Source: Litsea cubeba
Taxonomy: Eukaryota > Streptophyta > Magnoliopsida > Laurales > Lauraceae
Direction of reading: 5' to 3'
Assembly (NCBI GenBank): GCA_012931725.1
Contig: CM022944.1
Coordinates: forward strand, 77,222,151 to 77,286,150
DNA: 64,000 nt
Each line of letters starts with the position of its first letter. The stretch's first letter is position 1. The translations under genes were made by a program, and so were the position numbers. Below the pieces are notes generated by a model. That model saw only the letters and a program-made list of their open reading frames with translations. It did not search any database and was not told the DNA's origin. Of this stretch, positions 39,533 through 50,738 are shown piece after piece.

Positions 39533-42500
39533 ATGGCATCTAATACAGGGAATATGAAAGCACCTTTGTTTGATGGTTCTAATTACTCCTTCTGGAAGAT
39601 CAGAATGCAGGCCTTCATCAAATCACTTGGCTATGATGTCTGGGAGGCTGTCAGAGTCGGTTACAATGCTGCCATCGTACCCATTGATGCTGCAACGAAG
39701 AAGTTAGCAGACAATGACTCCAAGGCGCAGAATGCACTCTTTAGTGGCCTTGTGGATAGCGAGCTGGTCAAAGTTATTGCATGCAAAACAGCCAAGGGAA
39801 TATGGGACAAGTTGCAAAGTATTCATGAAGGTGATGAGAAGATTAAAGAGGCAAAGTTGCAAACTCATCGCTCTCAATTCGAGTCTCTTCGCATGGAGGA
39901 AAGCGAGAATGTTGACTCTTACTTGCAACGAGTGAATGAAGTCACGAATGACATTCGTGGACTAGGGGAGGAGATTAAGGAACCAGTCATCGTCAAAAAG
40001 GTTCTAAGATCTCTTATTTCCCGGTTTGATTCCAAAGTCTCTGCCATTGAAGAAGCTAAGGATCTAAATGCTTTCACCATGGATGAATTGCATGGTTCAC
40101 TCACTACCTACAAGATGCGCATAGGCAAGACATCCTCATCTGATAGAGAAGCGGCCTTCAAAGCTCAGAAAAAGGGGAAAGAGATTGCTGGTCATGATGC
40201 TGATACTAAGGATGATGAGCTTGAGGCTCAACTTGTTAGAAAGCTGAAGAAAGGAAGCAATGGAAAGTACAAAGGGAAGCTACCCTTTAAATGCTTCAAT
40301 TGTGGAGGTGTTGGTCACTTTGCTGCGAAGTGTCCGCTGAAAGAAGACAATGATAATGACTCTTATGCTGATAAGAGTAAAGGGAAGAAAAATTTCAGAA
40401 AAAGGGGCAAAGCAAAAAACTTTGTAAGTCAACAAGATGACAGCACGTCTGAAACTTCAGACGATGATGGATCAGCTGAAGCTATCTTCATGGTTACTGT
40501 TGAAGAAGAAGAGGAGCAAGAGCTGGAAGAGGAAGAGAAGGCTGAGATCAATCTTGAAGAAGAACTCATTGCTGCACTTGAGGAGCTTAGCATGGAACGT
40601 AAAACAAGTAAGAAAAATCTGAAACTTCTTCATGAATCTGAAAGTTCAGTTATTGCTTTGAAAACTCAAGTTGAAGAATATAAAAGAATGGTGGAAGTCC
40701 TTGAAAATCAAATAAGTATCAAAAAGGAAGAGGCTATGAAACTTGAAACTAAAATCGCTAGAGCAAAGGCTGAAAACTTGGAAAGTAGCCAAAAACTCAA
40801 AGCGCTCCAAGCGATTGAAGGGACAATGAAACTCAATGAAATTCTGAAAGTTCAAAAGCCCTTCCACAATAAATTTGGTATTGGATTTGAGACCGGAGAG
40901 TCCTCTAAGGCTGCACCTTCTTTGTTTATGAAACAAAGTGCTATACCTCTCAAGGCTACAAAGATTCAAATTCAGCCTAGTATTGAGATGGTCAATAAGA
41001 AAAGGTTTGTGGAGTTTAACCAGCCACCTAAGAAAGGAAGAATGTTCAGATTCTATGGTTATTGCTTTCATTGTAATAGATATGGAGATAAAAGAGCTGA
41101 TTGTAGATTCTATGTTAGAAACAGTCCATTAGTGACTAGGAACCCTTTCTCAATCCTAAACGGCCACAAAATTGAGTGCCATAAGTGTTATAATTATGGA
41201 CACTTGGCTAGGGATTGTAGGTTGCCTACTGCTAACCAATTTCAGGTTGAAAAGAAATCCAAGTTAGTCAAGGCTTGGAGGGCAAAGAAAAGTGCAGAAA
41301 ATTTCAAGGAATCGCTCATTGTGCAAATGGCATTCAATGCACAAAAGAAGGCAGCACCATGGGTCCTTGATAGTGGCTGTTCAAGCCATATGACAGGTGA
41401 TAAGGATAAATTCATCAAATTACAGCACTATGAAGGCGGATCAGTGAAGTTTGGTAACAATGATGGTGCCAAAATCTGCGGAAAAGGTGTTGTTCAGCTA
41501 ATGGCAAACAAGATCAGATCAGAAGAAGTCTTATATGTGTCTGGACTGAGACACAACTTGCTAAGTGTGAACAAGATCTGTGAAAAGGGCCACGAAGTTG
41601 TCTTCACAAAGAATGAGTTTGCTATCAAGAAGTGTAGCAACGGCAAAATAGTGGCTACTGGATCTAGGACTGCTGGAAATCTCTATACATTGTCAGATGG
41701 AGCTGAAAAGACTTGCTTGATGAGTCGGACAGAGGAAAGTTGGTTGTGGCACAAACGCCTCGGGCATCTAAGCTTTGATAACATGTCAAAGATTTGCAAT
41801 TCAAAGGCTGTAAGAGGTATGTCTACAGTTGAAAAGCCTTCCAACCCCATTTGCGACTCTTGCCAAAAGGGAAAGCAAACGAGGGTAATGTTCAAGTCAA
41901 AGGAGCATCATTCAAAGAAACCTCTTGAGCTAGTGCACATTGATCTCTGTGGACCGATGCGAACTCAAAGCACCAATGGAGATAAGTATTTCATGTTATG
42001 CATTGATGATTATACTCGTATGACATGGGTATTGTTTCTTAAGCATAAACATCAAGCACTTGATCGTTTTAAAGTGTTTAAAGCACAAGTTGAAAATCTA
42101 ATTGAAAAACGTATCAAGATTTTAAGGTCTGATCGTGGAGGCGAGTTCACATCTGAAGAGTTCACTAAGTATTGTGAACACCAAGGCATTCAAAGACAAT
42201 ACTCAGCCCCTAGAACTCCACAGCAAAATGGAGTTGTGGAACGGAAAAATCGCACCGTGCAAGAGATGGCTCGCACAATGCTAACTGAAAGCAAGCTGGC
42301 TGACAAATATTAGAAGGAGCAATTCATACGGCTGTATACATTCAGAATCGATGCTTGATCAGGCCACATGAAGACAAAACTCCCTATGAGCTATGGTTTG
42401 GGAGAAAAGCAACAGTCAAGCACTTCAGAGTCTTCGGTAGCAAGTGTTATATCAAGCGGCTCGAACAAAATCCGGGCAAATTCGAAGAAAGAGAGCTGAT

Positions 42501-44352
42501 GAACGTATATTTCTGGGTTACTCCTCCTCTAGTAAGGCTTACCGGTGTCTTAACAAAAGGACCAGAAAGATCATAGAAAGTGCTGATGTTAGAATTGCTG
42601 AACATCATGAATCCATGCCTATTTCTAGTGAAGGAAGCACAATTTATGAAAACCTCTCTGAATCAGAGAATGAAAGGTCTGAATCCAATGCATCAAGGGA
42701 CGGTTCAGAAGTCGCCTCTCCTATTAAACATAGGACTTGGGTAGAGCAACACCCTAAGGATCAAATCATTGGAGATCCTAAGGTCGGTGTTCAAACTAGA
42801 CAAAGTGTAGTTAGTAATTATTCACTTGTGTCCACCATTGAACCCAAGACTGTAGCTGAAGCCAGTCTCGATGAAAGTTGGTTGAAAGCTATGCATGAGG
42901 AGTTGGAGCAAATTGAGAAGAACTCCACATGGGAACTAGTTCCTAGACCTACTGATAAGAATGTTATTGGTACTAAATGGGTCTTTCAGAATAAGCTAAA
43001 TGTAGATGGTCAGGTCATAAGAAACAAAGCAAGGTTGGTTTGTAAAGGCTATGCTCAAGTTGAAGTCATAGATTTTGAAGAGACCTTTGCACCGGTGGCT
43101 CGTCTGGAAGCCATTCGTATGTTTCTTGCATTGGCTGCATACAAAACCTTCAAGGTATTTCAGATGGACATAAAGTCAGCTTTCTTGAATGGATTACTTG
43201 AAGAAAAGGTCTACATTGAGCAACCTGATGGTTTTTTCATTAGCAAAAATTCAGACCTAGTGTGCAAGTTGAAAAAGGCTCTTTATGGACTGAAACAAGC
43301 GCCAAGGGCGTGGTATGCAAGGCTGGACCTCTATCTCCGCAAGATCAGCTTTGGAAAAGGACTGGTTGATAGCAATCTTTATGTCAAAACAGAGTTAAGC
43401 AAACATGTGGTTGTTTTTGTTTATGTCGATGACATAATCTTTGGCGGAAATGATGAAGAATTGTGCAGGAATTTTGTTGAAGAGATGAAGAAAGAATTTG
43501 AGATGTCAATGCTTGGAGAACTGAAGTTCTTTCTTGGTTTGTAAGTTCAGCAGCTGAAACATGGTATCTTCATATCACAGATGAAGTACATCAAGGAAAT
43601 GCTGAAGCGTTTTAACATGGAAGACAGCAAGCCAGTGAGCACACCAATGTCAACGAACACAAAGCTAAGCAAAGATGATAAGGTTTCGTCCGTTGATCAC
43701 ACCACCTATCGTTCTATGATAGGAAGCTTGCTTTACTTGACTGCTACAAGACCGGATCTTCTACAAGCAGTATGTATGGTGGCTCGATTTCACGCATCAC
43801 CAACTGAGACGCACCTTGCAGTAGTAAAAAGGATCTTTCGATATCTGAAAGGTACTATGGAGCTTGGTATCTGGTATCCCAAAGGCAAATCCTTCACTAT
43901 TGTTGCATACTCTGCCGATTGGGCTGGATGTATAGATGATCGCAAGAGTACAAGCGGTGGTGCATTCTATCTCGGTGAAAGGTTGGTGGCATGGCACAGT
44001 AAGAAGCAAGATTCAGTATCTCTTTCGACAGCGGAAGCAGAATATATTGCAGCGGCAACTTTTGTACGCAAGTGCTGTGGATGCGGCAAATGCTCTCTGA
44101 TCTAGGAGTTCAGACAACTGATCCTACGCCGATCCTATGTGACAACACGAGTGCAATTCACATCTCTAAGAATCCTGTTCAGCACTCTCGAACGAAGCAT
44201 GTTGCAATCCGCTATCACTTTCTCAAAGAAAAGGTTACTGCTGGAGTGGTAAAGTTGGAATACGTTCCAACCACTGAGCAAGTGGCTGATATCTTCACAA
44301 AGCCACTCCCAAAGGAAGTCTTCGATTATCTTCGCAAGAAATTGGGAGATAT
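39533..44352 (+). pseudogene. SIR2 gag-pol, broken in integrase, RT and RNase H
   Basis: Starts at ATG 39533 (MASNTGNMKAPLFDG). Gag with three knuckles is open, though the His of the second is Asp (CFHCNRYGDKRADC). Protease and most of integrase are open to a TAG at 42311-42313 (Trp to stop). A one-base loss follows within ten bases, a two-base gain lies near 42493, a TAA at 43542-43544 (Gln to stop) before VQQLK, a three-base loss near 43911 removing one residue of the RNase H YSDADWAG motif, and a one-base loss near 44062. At 44353 the last codons and the whole 3' UTR are replaced by LTR sequence: a deletion joins LRKKLG to the middle of the LTR. Same family as SIR1; dead. Confidence 0.93.
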
Positions 44353-44928
44353 ATTTCATGTTGGGTTCTTTTGCTTGGCAAGAAAGCCAAAAAGATATTC
44401 CTCCTATCTTTTTGTTGTGAGCAATTTCCTCTATTGGCTAGAGATCCAATTTTTTAGGATCTGAAAATAAGAGAGATTTTGAGAGAAGGGTGATGGTGAG
44501 AAGAAGGTGTTGCTGGGGTTGCTGTGTTGCACGTTTCTACAGCAAGTGTGGACGAGAATGTGCTCATGAAGATGATGATGATTCGTCCGTAGGTAAGTGT
44601 CTCTCTGTTTATGCTTTAAATTTCAATTTGTAAGGGATTGAGAGAGAGAGATTGTAGAGGGGAAGGGCTGTAAAAAGTTCTAAACTTTTATTCTGTAAAA
44701 CATCAAGTGGGTGCTTGGTGTTGGGCATTTGGTGATCCTGTCTGTGGGTGCAGACATCTTGGAAAGGGAGTAGGTGCTTCCTAGATAGTGGGTCTATCTG
44801 AAACTCAAGGGTTGGTGCTCTTTGTCGTTGGTGCGACTAAATAGATTCAGACCTATTCCGGATCGGTGTTCGGACAGTCTTTGAACCGTGGACGTAGCCT
44901 TTTGGTGAACCACGTTAAATCTGTTGTC

Positions 44929-44933
44929 CTTGT
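44929..44933 (+). other. Left target duplication of the solo LTR (CTTGT)
   Basis: CTTGT before 44934 and again at 46784-46788. Removing the insert restores GTCCTTGTGTGTG, exactly as in the SIR2 5' LTR. Confidence 0.93.
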
Positions 44934-44951
44934 TGAAAGTCCGGGATCTTA

Positions 44952-44985
44952 ACCCTAGAGTGGGGGGGGGGGGGGTGAATAGGGT
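44952..44985 (-). other. C-loop (G14 on plus) hairpin in the solo LTR
   Basis: ACCCTA (44952-44957) and TAGGGT (44980-44985) enclose a loop with a run of 14 G on the plus strand (C on the transcribed strand). It lies 18 bases from the LTR end, the same layout as the SIR hairpins but with another stem sequence. Confidence 0.7.
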
Positions 44986-46161
44986 GATCTACACTTGTTG
45001 ACTAATTATGACCAATTTTAATTTCTTTAAAATAAACCAGTCACATGTAATGATTATGACAATAGATGCGGAAAAGAGACAAATCAATCACCACAACCCA
45101 ATCACCATAACACAAGGATTTATAGTGGTTCGGCCTCAATGCCTACATCCACTACCGGCTTGTGTATCCAACACCCCACCGGATTTCCACTATTGTGCTT
45201 TTCAAAAGGCTAAGCAATAACCTCTACAATATGCTTTCCAAGGATAAGCAATAACCTTTACAATGATGTTTTTCTAGGCTAAACAACAACCCTTACACAA
45301 TGCTTTTATATGGCTAAGCAATAACCTTACAATCAAATGATTTCTCTCAAAGAAAGTGTTTTCACAAAACACTCTAAGAGATTACAATTAAGCTTAATAA
45401 ATTTGCCTCTAAGATAGGCGGATGTGAAATTGTAAATCAACTCACACAAACACACTAAGAATTACAAAGATGAATGCTTATGAGGTGTGTGTGTGTAGAA
45501 CTTCAATCAAGATAAAATTAAGCCTTAATCAAATTATGCTAAAACCATTTAAAAGATTAATGCACATAAAAAGGTATGATTGAAGTAATATGCAAATCAC
45601 ATGTACCAAACACAAACTTGTAGAAGATATGAAAAACAAGGGTTCACAAGTTGTATGAAACAATGTAGTCTAAAACATGTGATGCATGTGCAATGTTGTT
45701 TTCAAAACCAAATTAATTCAACAAAGGTTTAAATGAATGAAAACAACAAGGAAAGATTCAAAACATGTTAATGGATCATGACATAAAAGAAATCAAAGAT
45801 TTTGACAGTGCATGATTAACAAAGTTTATAAAACAAACTTGTTTTGAAATCAAGGTGAAGAATCCTATGACTTAAATCAAAAGATTAAGGAAGTAGAGGA
45901 TTCAACACATCATAGTTTATATGCTTAAAAACATTTACCAATAGTTTAGACAAAGCATAAAACATATGAGTAAGGAAATTAAAGCTTACTAGAGTTTAAA
46001 TTCTTGAGATCAAGCTTTAGCCTTTCCTTTTGACCACACAAGCTTCCTTAGTTCATTCCTTTTGCTTAGGCATCAAAAACACCAACAATGGCCTCTATTC
46101 TCATCATCTTTTCTCTTGGAATGAACTTGCTTTTTATAGAAAAAGTGGTTCAACGGATGTC

Positions 46162-46500
46162 TGTCGGTCAACCGATAACTAGCTGTCGGTTGACCGACGG
46201 CTCAACGGTCATATGCAACGGTCATATTTTTTTAAAGTTCTCCTGACCCTTTTGCATTCGTCGGTTGACCGGCCTTCATCGGTTGACCGATGAGGAACCG
46301 ACAGCCGAGCCGATAGCACACTAATCATCAAAAAAGGTGCTGTCTGTTTTTGGAACCGATGAGTCTCGGTCTGAGATTTTATGCACTATCGGTGGACCGA
46401 TGTGAGCCGATAGGCTGACCGATGAGAACCGATGGAGTTATCGGTTCACCTTGATCCACTTGTGGGTCGACCGATGGGGACCGATGGCTTGACCGACAGA
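46162..46500 (-). repeat. TCGGTTGACCGA palindrome cluster in the solo LTR
   Basis: About twelve TCGGT or ACCGA half-sites, several as perfect or near-perfect inverted pairs (GTCGGTCAACCGAT, GTCGGTTGACCGAC, ATCGGTTGACCGAT, GGTCGACCGATGG). Confidence 0.88.
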
Positions 46501-46835
46501 CTGGTCAGGTCAATTTTCTGAATATCTGAAGTTTTGAGAAATGAACTTTTTGACATGATTAAAAGCTCAGATTTGAAGGGTGTCCTTTTGCATTGTTTTC
46601 ATTAAGAAAAACATGATTAAATTCAAGGTTCAAATCAACCACAAAGAAGTTTTAAATCAAGACATGAGTAGGTTGAGTTAAAAGATGATTTTCAAAAAGA
46701 AATACGCGGAATGGAAATGAACCTAATGATATGACTGTTATGCAAATGCAAGACATCAAATTGCAAATACTTAGGGTCTAACACTTGTGTGTGATTTGAT
46801 CTTTCGTTGTTGAAATTGGACCTGGTTTTTAAGAA

Positions 46836-46871
46836 ATCATTGATTCACCCCCCCCCCCCCCTCTCAGTGAT
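46836..46871 (+). other. U5 hairpin with poly-C loop (middle LTR)
   Basis: ATCATTGA pairs with TCAGTGAT with one G-U wobble in RNA, around a loop holding 14 Cs. Confidence 0.78.
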
Positions 46872-46887
46872 CGCGATATCCAACAAT

Positions 46888-46900
46888 TGGTATCAGAGCC
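46888..46900 (+). other. Primer binding site of SIR3
   Basis: TGGTATCAGAGCC two bases after the middle LTR. Confidence 0.92.
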
Positions 46901-46951
46901 AAGTTCCCTTGATAAGCTTAACATGCTGAGGGTGATCTCTTGTCAAATCAC

Positions 46952-49900
46952 ATGGCATCTAATACAGGAAATATGAAAGCACCTTTGTTTGATGGTTCTA
47001 ATTACTCCTTCTGGAAGATCAGAATGCAGGCCTTCATCAAATCACTTGGCTATGATGTCTGGGAGGCTGTTAGAGTCGGTTAAAATACTGCCATCGTACC
47101 CACTGATGCTGCAATGAAGAAGTTAGCAGACAACGACTCCAAGGCGCAGAATGCACTCTTTAGTGGCCTTGTGGACAGCGAGCTGGTCAAAGTTATTGCA
47201 TGCAAAACAGCCAAGGGAATATGGGACAAGTAGCAAAGCATTCATGAAGGTGATGAGAAGCTTAAAGAGGCAAAGTTGCAAACTCATCGCTCTCAATTCG
47301 AGTCTCTTCGCATGGAGGAAAGCGAGAATGTTGACTCTTACTTGCAACGAGTGAATGAAGTCACGAATGACATTCGTGGACTAGGGGAGGAGATTAAGGA
47401 ACCAGTCATCGTCAAAAAGGTTCTAAGATCTCTTCTTTCCCGGTTTGATTCCAAAGTCTCTGCCATTGAAGAAGCTAAGGATCTGAATGCTTTCACCATG
47501 GATGAATTGCATGGTTCACTCACTGCCTACGAGATGCGCATAGGCAAGACGTCCTCATCTGATAGAGAAGCGGCCTTCAAAGCTCATAAAAAGGGGAAAG
47601 AGATTGCTGGTCATGATGCTGATACTGAGGATGATGAGCTTGAGGCTCAACTTGTTAGAAAGCTGAAGAAAGGAAGCAATGGAAAGTACAAAGGGAAGCT
47701 ACCCTTTAAATGCTTCAATTGTGGAGGTGTTGGTCACTTTGCTGCGAAGTGTCCGCTGAAAGAAGACAATGATAATGACTCTTATGCTGATAAGAGTAAA
47801 GGGAAGAAAAATTTCAGAAAAAGGGGCAAAGCAAAAAACTTTATAAGTCAACAAGATGACAGCACGTCTGAAACTTCGGACGATGATGAATCAGCTGAAG
47901 CTCTCTTCATGGTTACTGTTGAAGAAGAAGAGGAGCAAGAGCTGGAAGAGGAAGAGGAGGCTGAGATCAATCTTGAAGAAGAACTCATTGCTGCACTTGA
48001 GGAGCTTAGCATGGAACGTAAAACAAGTGAGAAAAATCTGAAACTTCTTCATGAATCTGAAAGTTCAGTTATTGCTTTGAAAACTCAAGTTGAAGAATAT
48101 AAAAGAATGGTGGAAGTCCTTGAAAATCAAATAAGTATCAAAAAGGAAGAGGCAATGAAACTTGAAACTGAAATTGCTAGAGCAAAGGCTGAAAACTTGG
48201 AAAGTAGCCAAAAACTCAAAGCGCTCCAAGCGATTGAAGGGACAATGAAACTCAATGAAATTCTGAAAGTTCAAAAGCCCTTCCACAATAAATTTGGTAT
48301 TGGATTTGAGACCGGAGAGTCCTATAAGGCTGCACCTTCTTTGTTTATGAAACAAAGTGCTATACCTCTCAAGGCTACAAAGCTTCAAATTCAGCCTAGT
48401 ATTGAGACGGTCAATAAGAAAAGGTTTGTGGAGTTTAACCAGCCACCTAAGAAAGGAAGAATGTTCAGATTCTATGGTTATTGCTTTCATTGTAATAGAT
48501 ATGGACATAAAAGAGCTGATTGTAGATTCTATGTTAGAAATAGTCCATTAGTGACTAGGAACCCTTTCTCAATCCTAAACGGCCACAAAATTGAGTGCCA
48601 TAAGTGTTATAATTATGGACACTTGGCTAGGGATTGTAGGTTGCCTATTGCTAACCAATTTCAGGTTGAAAAGAAATCCAAGTTAGTCAAGGCTTGGAGG
48701 GCAAAGAAAAGTGCAGAAAATTCCAAGGAATCGCTCATTGTGCAAATGGCATTCAATGTACAAAAGAAGGCAGCACCATGGGTCCTTGATAGTGGCTGTT
48801 CAAGCCATATGACAGGTGATAAGGATAAATTCATCAAATTACAGCACTATGAAGGCGGATCAGTGAAGTTTGGTAACAATGATGGTGCCAAAATCTGTGG
48901 AAAAGGTGTTGTTCAGCTAATGGCAAATAAGATCAGATCAGAAGAAGTCTTATATGTGTATGGACTAAGACACAACTTGCTAAGTGTGAGCCAGATCTGT
49001 GACAAGGGCCACGAAGTTGTCTTCACAAAGAATGAGTTTGCTATCAAGAAGGGTAGCAACGACAAAACAGTGGCTACTGTATCTAGGACTGCTGGAAATC
49101 TCTATACATTGTCAGATGGAGCTGAAAAGACTTACTTGATGAGTTGGACAGAGGAAAGTTAGTTGTGGCACAAACGCCTCGGGCATCTAAGCTTTGATAA
49201 CATGTCGAAGATTTGCAATTCAAAGGCTGTAAGAGGTATGTCTACAGTTGAAAAGCCTTTCAACCCCATTTGCGACTCTTGCCTAAAGGGAAAGCAAACG
49301 AGGGTAATGTTCAAGTCAAAGGAGCATCATTCAAAGAAACCTCTTGAGCTAGTGCACACTGATCTCTGTGGACCGATGCGAACTCAAAGCACCAATGGAG
49401 ATAAGTATTTCATGTTATGCATTGATGATTATACTCGTATGACATGGGTATTGTTTCTTAAGCATAAACATCAAGCACTTGATTGTTTTAAAGTGTTTAA
49501 AGCACAAGTTGAAAATCTAATTGAAAAACGTATCAAGATTTTAAGGTCTGATCGTGGAGGCGAGTTCACATCTGAAGAGTTCACTAAGTATTGTGAACAC
49601 CAAGGCATTCAAAGACAATACTCAGCCCCTAGAACTCCACAGCAAAATGGAGTTGTGGAACGGAAAAATCACACCGTGCAAGAGATGGCTCGCACAATGC
49701 TAAGTGAAAGCAAGCTGGTTGACAAATATTTGAAGGAGGTAATTCATACGGCTATATACATTCAGAATCGATGCTTGATCAGGCCACATGAAGACAAAAC
49801 TCCCTATGAGCTATGGTTTGGGAGAAAAGCAACAGTCAAGGACTTCAGAGTCTTCGGTAGCAAGTGTTATATCAAGCGGCTCGAACAAAATCCGGGCAAA

Positions 49901-50738
49901 TTCGAAGAAAGAGCTGATGAAGGTATATTTCTGGGTTACTCCTCTAGTAAGGCTTACCGGTGTCTTAACAAAAGGACCGGAAAGATCATAGAAAGTGCTG
50001 ATGTTAGAATTGTTGAACATCATGAATCCATGCCTATTTCTAGTGAAGGAAGCACAATTTATGAAAACCTCTCTGAATCAGAGAATGAAAGGTCTGAATC
50101 CAATGCATCAAGGGACGGTTTAGAAGTCGCCTCTCCCATTAAACATAGGACTTGGGTAGAGCAACACCTTAAGGATCAAATCATTGGAGATCCTAAGGCC
50201 GGTGTTCAAACTAGACAAAGTGTAGTTAGTAATTATTCACTTGTGTCCACCATTGAAACCAAGACTGTGGCTGAAGTCAGTCTCGATGAAAGTTGGTTGA
50301 AAGCTATGCATGAGGAGTTCGAGCAAATTGAGAAGAACTCCACATGGGAACTAGTTCCTAGACCTACTGATAAGAATGTTATTGGTACTAAATGGGTCTT
50401 TCAGAATAAGCTGAATGAAGATGGTCAGGTCATAAGAAACAAAGCAAGGTTGGTTTGTAAAGGCTATGCTCAAGTTGAAGGCATAGATTTTGAAGAGACC
50501 TTTGCACCGGTGGCTCGTCTGGAAGCCATTCGTATGTTTCTTGCATTGGCTGCATACAAAACCTTCAAGGTATTTCAGATGGACGTAAAGTCAGCTTTCT
50601 TGAATGGATTACTTGAAGAAGAGGTCTACATTGAGCAACCTGATGGTTTTTTCATTAGCAAAAATTCAGACCTAGTGTGCAAGTTGAAAAAGGCTCTTTA
50701 TGGACTGAAACAAGTGCCAAGGGCGTGGTATGCAAGGC
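46952..50738 (+). pseudogene. SIR3 gag-pol, truncated in RT, three stops
   Basis: Starts at ATG 46952 (MASNTGNMKAP). Stops: TAA 47081-47083 (Tyr to stop), TAG 47231-47233 and TAG 49160-49162 (Trp to stop), all in one otherwise continuous frame. Gag has three CCHC knuckles (the second with His intact), the protease LDSGCSSHM is present, and integrase has HTDLCGP, RSDRGGEF, NGVVERKN. RT is cut after ALYGLKQVPRAWYAR, so the YVDD motif, RNase H and 3' LTR are missing. The downstream bases are minus-strand TAT. Confidence 0.93.

Larger units (their letters stand above)
44934..46783 (-). mobile_element. Solo LTR, minus strand (1850 bp)
   Basis: Plus-strand ends TGAAAGTCCGGG and GGGTCTAACA, flanked by a perfect CTTGT duplication, with no internal region: a solo LTR left by LTR-LTR recombination. 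Minus orientation is inferred because on that strand it ends with TTCACCCC...CTAGGGTTAAGATCC, the layout of Sirevirus-like LTR ends, and has TATAAAAA at 46131-46138 with the palindrome cluster upstream. Which family it belongs to is unknown; no other copy is in the window. Confidence 0.88.
44353..46885 (+). repeat. Middle LTR shared by SIR2 and SIR3, truncated and interrupted
   Basis: Begins at the equivalent of 38806 in the SIR2 5' LTR, so its first 564 bases are gone. Reads on to 44933, is interrupted by a solo LTR (44934-46783), then ends with CCAACA at 46885. A C-loop hairpin with 14 Cs lies at 46836-46871. It serves as the 3' LTR of SIR2 and the 5' LTR of SIR3. Confidence 0.9.
38242..50738 (+). 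mobile_element. SIR2/SIR3: tandem LTR-internal-LTR-internal Sirevirus-like block
   Basis: Two internal regions share one middle LTR: LTR (38242-39466), internal SIR2 (39467-44352), 5'-truncated LTR (44353-46885, split by a solo LTR), internal SIR3 (46886-50738). SIR3 breaks off in RT right after WYAR, at GCAAGGC, where TAT sequence resumes. Left flank TTATG (38237-38241) has no partner on the right, because the right end together with part of TAT was lost. The coding parts are near-identical to each other and similar to SIR1, but the LTR U3 is different from SIR1. Confidence 0.88.

Noticed and set aside
44934..46783. Solo LTR starting at TGTTGAAAG (44931)
   Set aside because: That start gives no target duplication; starting at TGAAAG (44934) gives a perfect CTTGT on both sides and restores the uninterrupted LTR.
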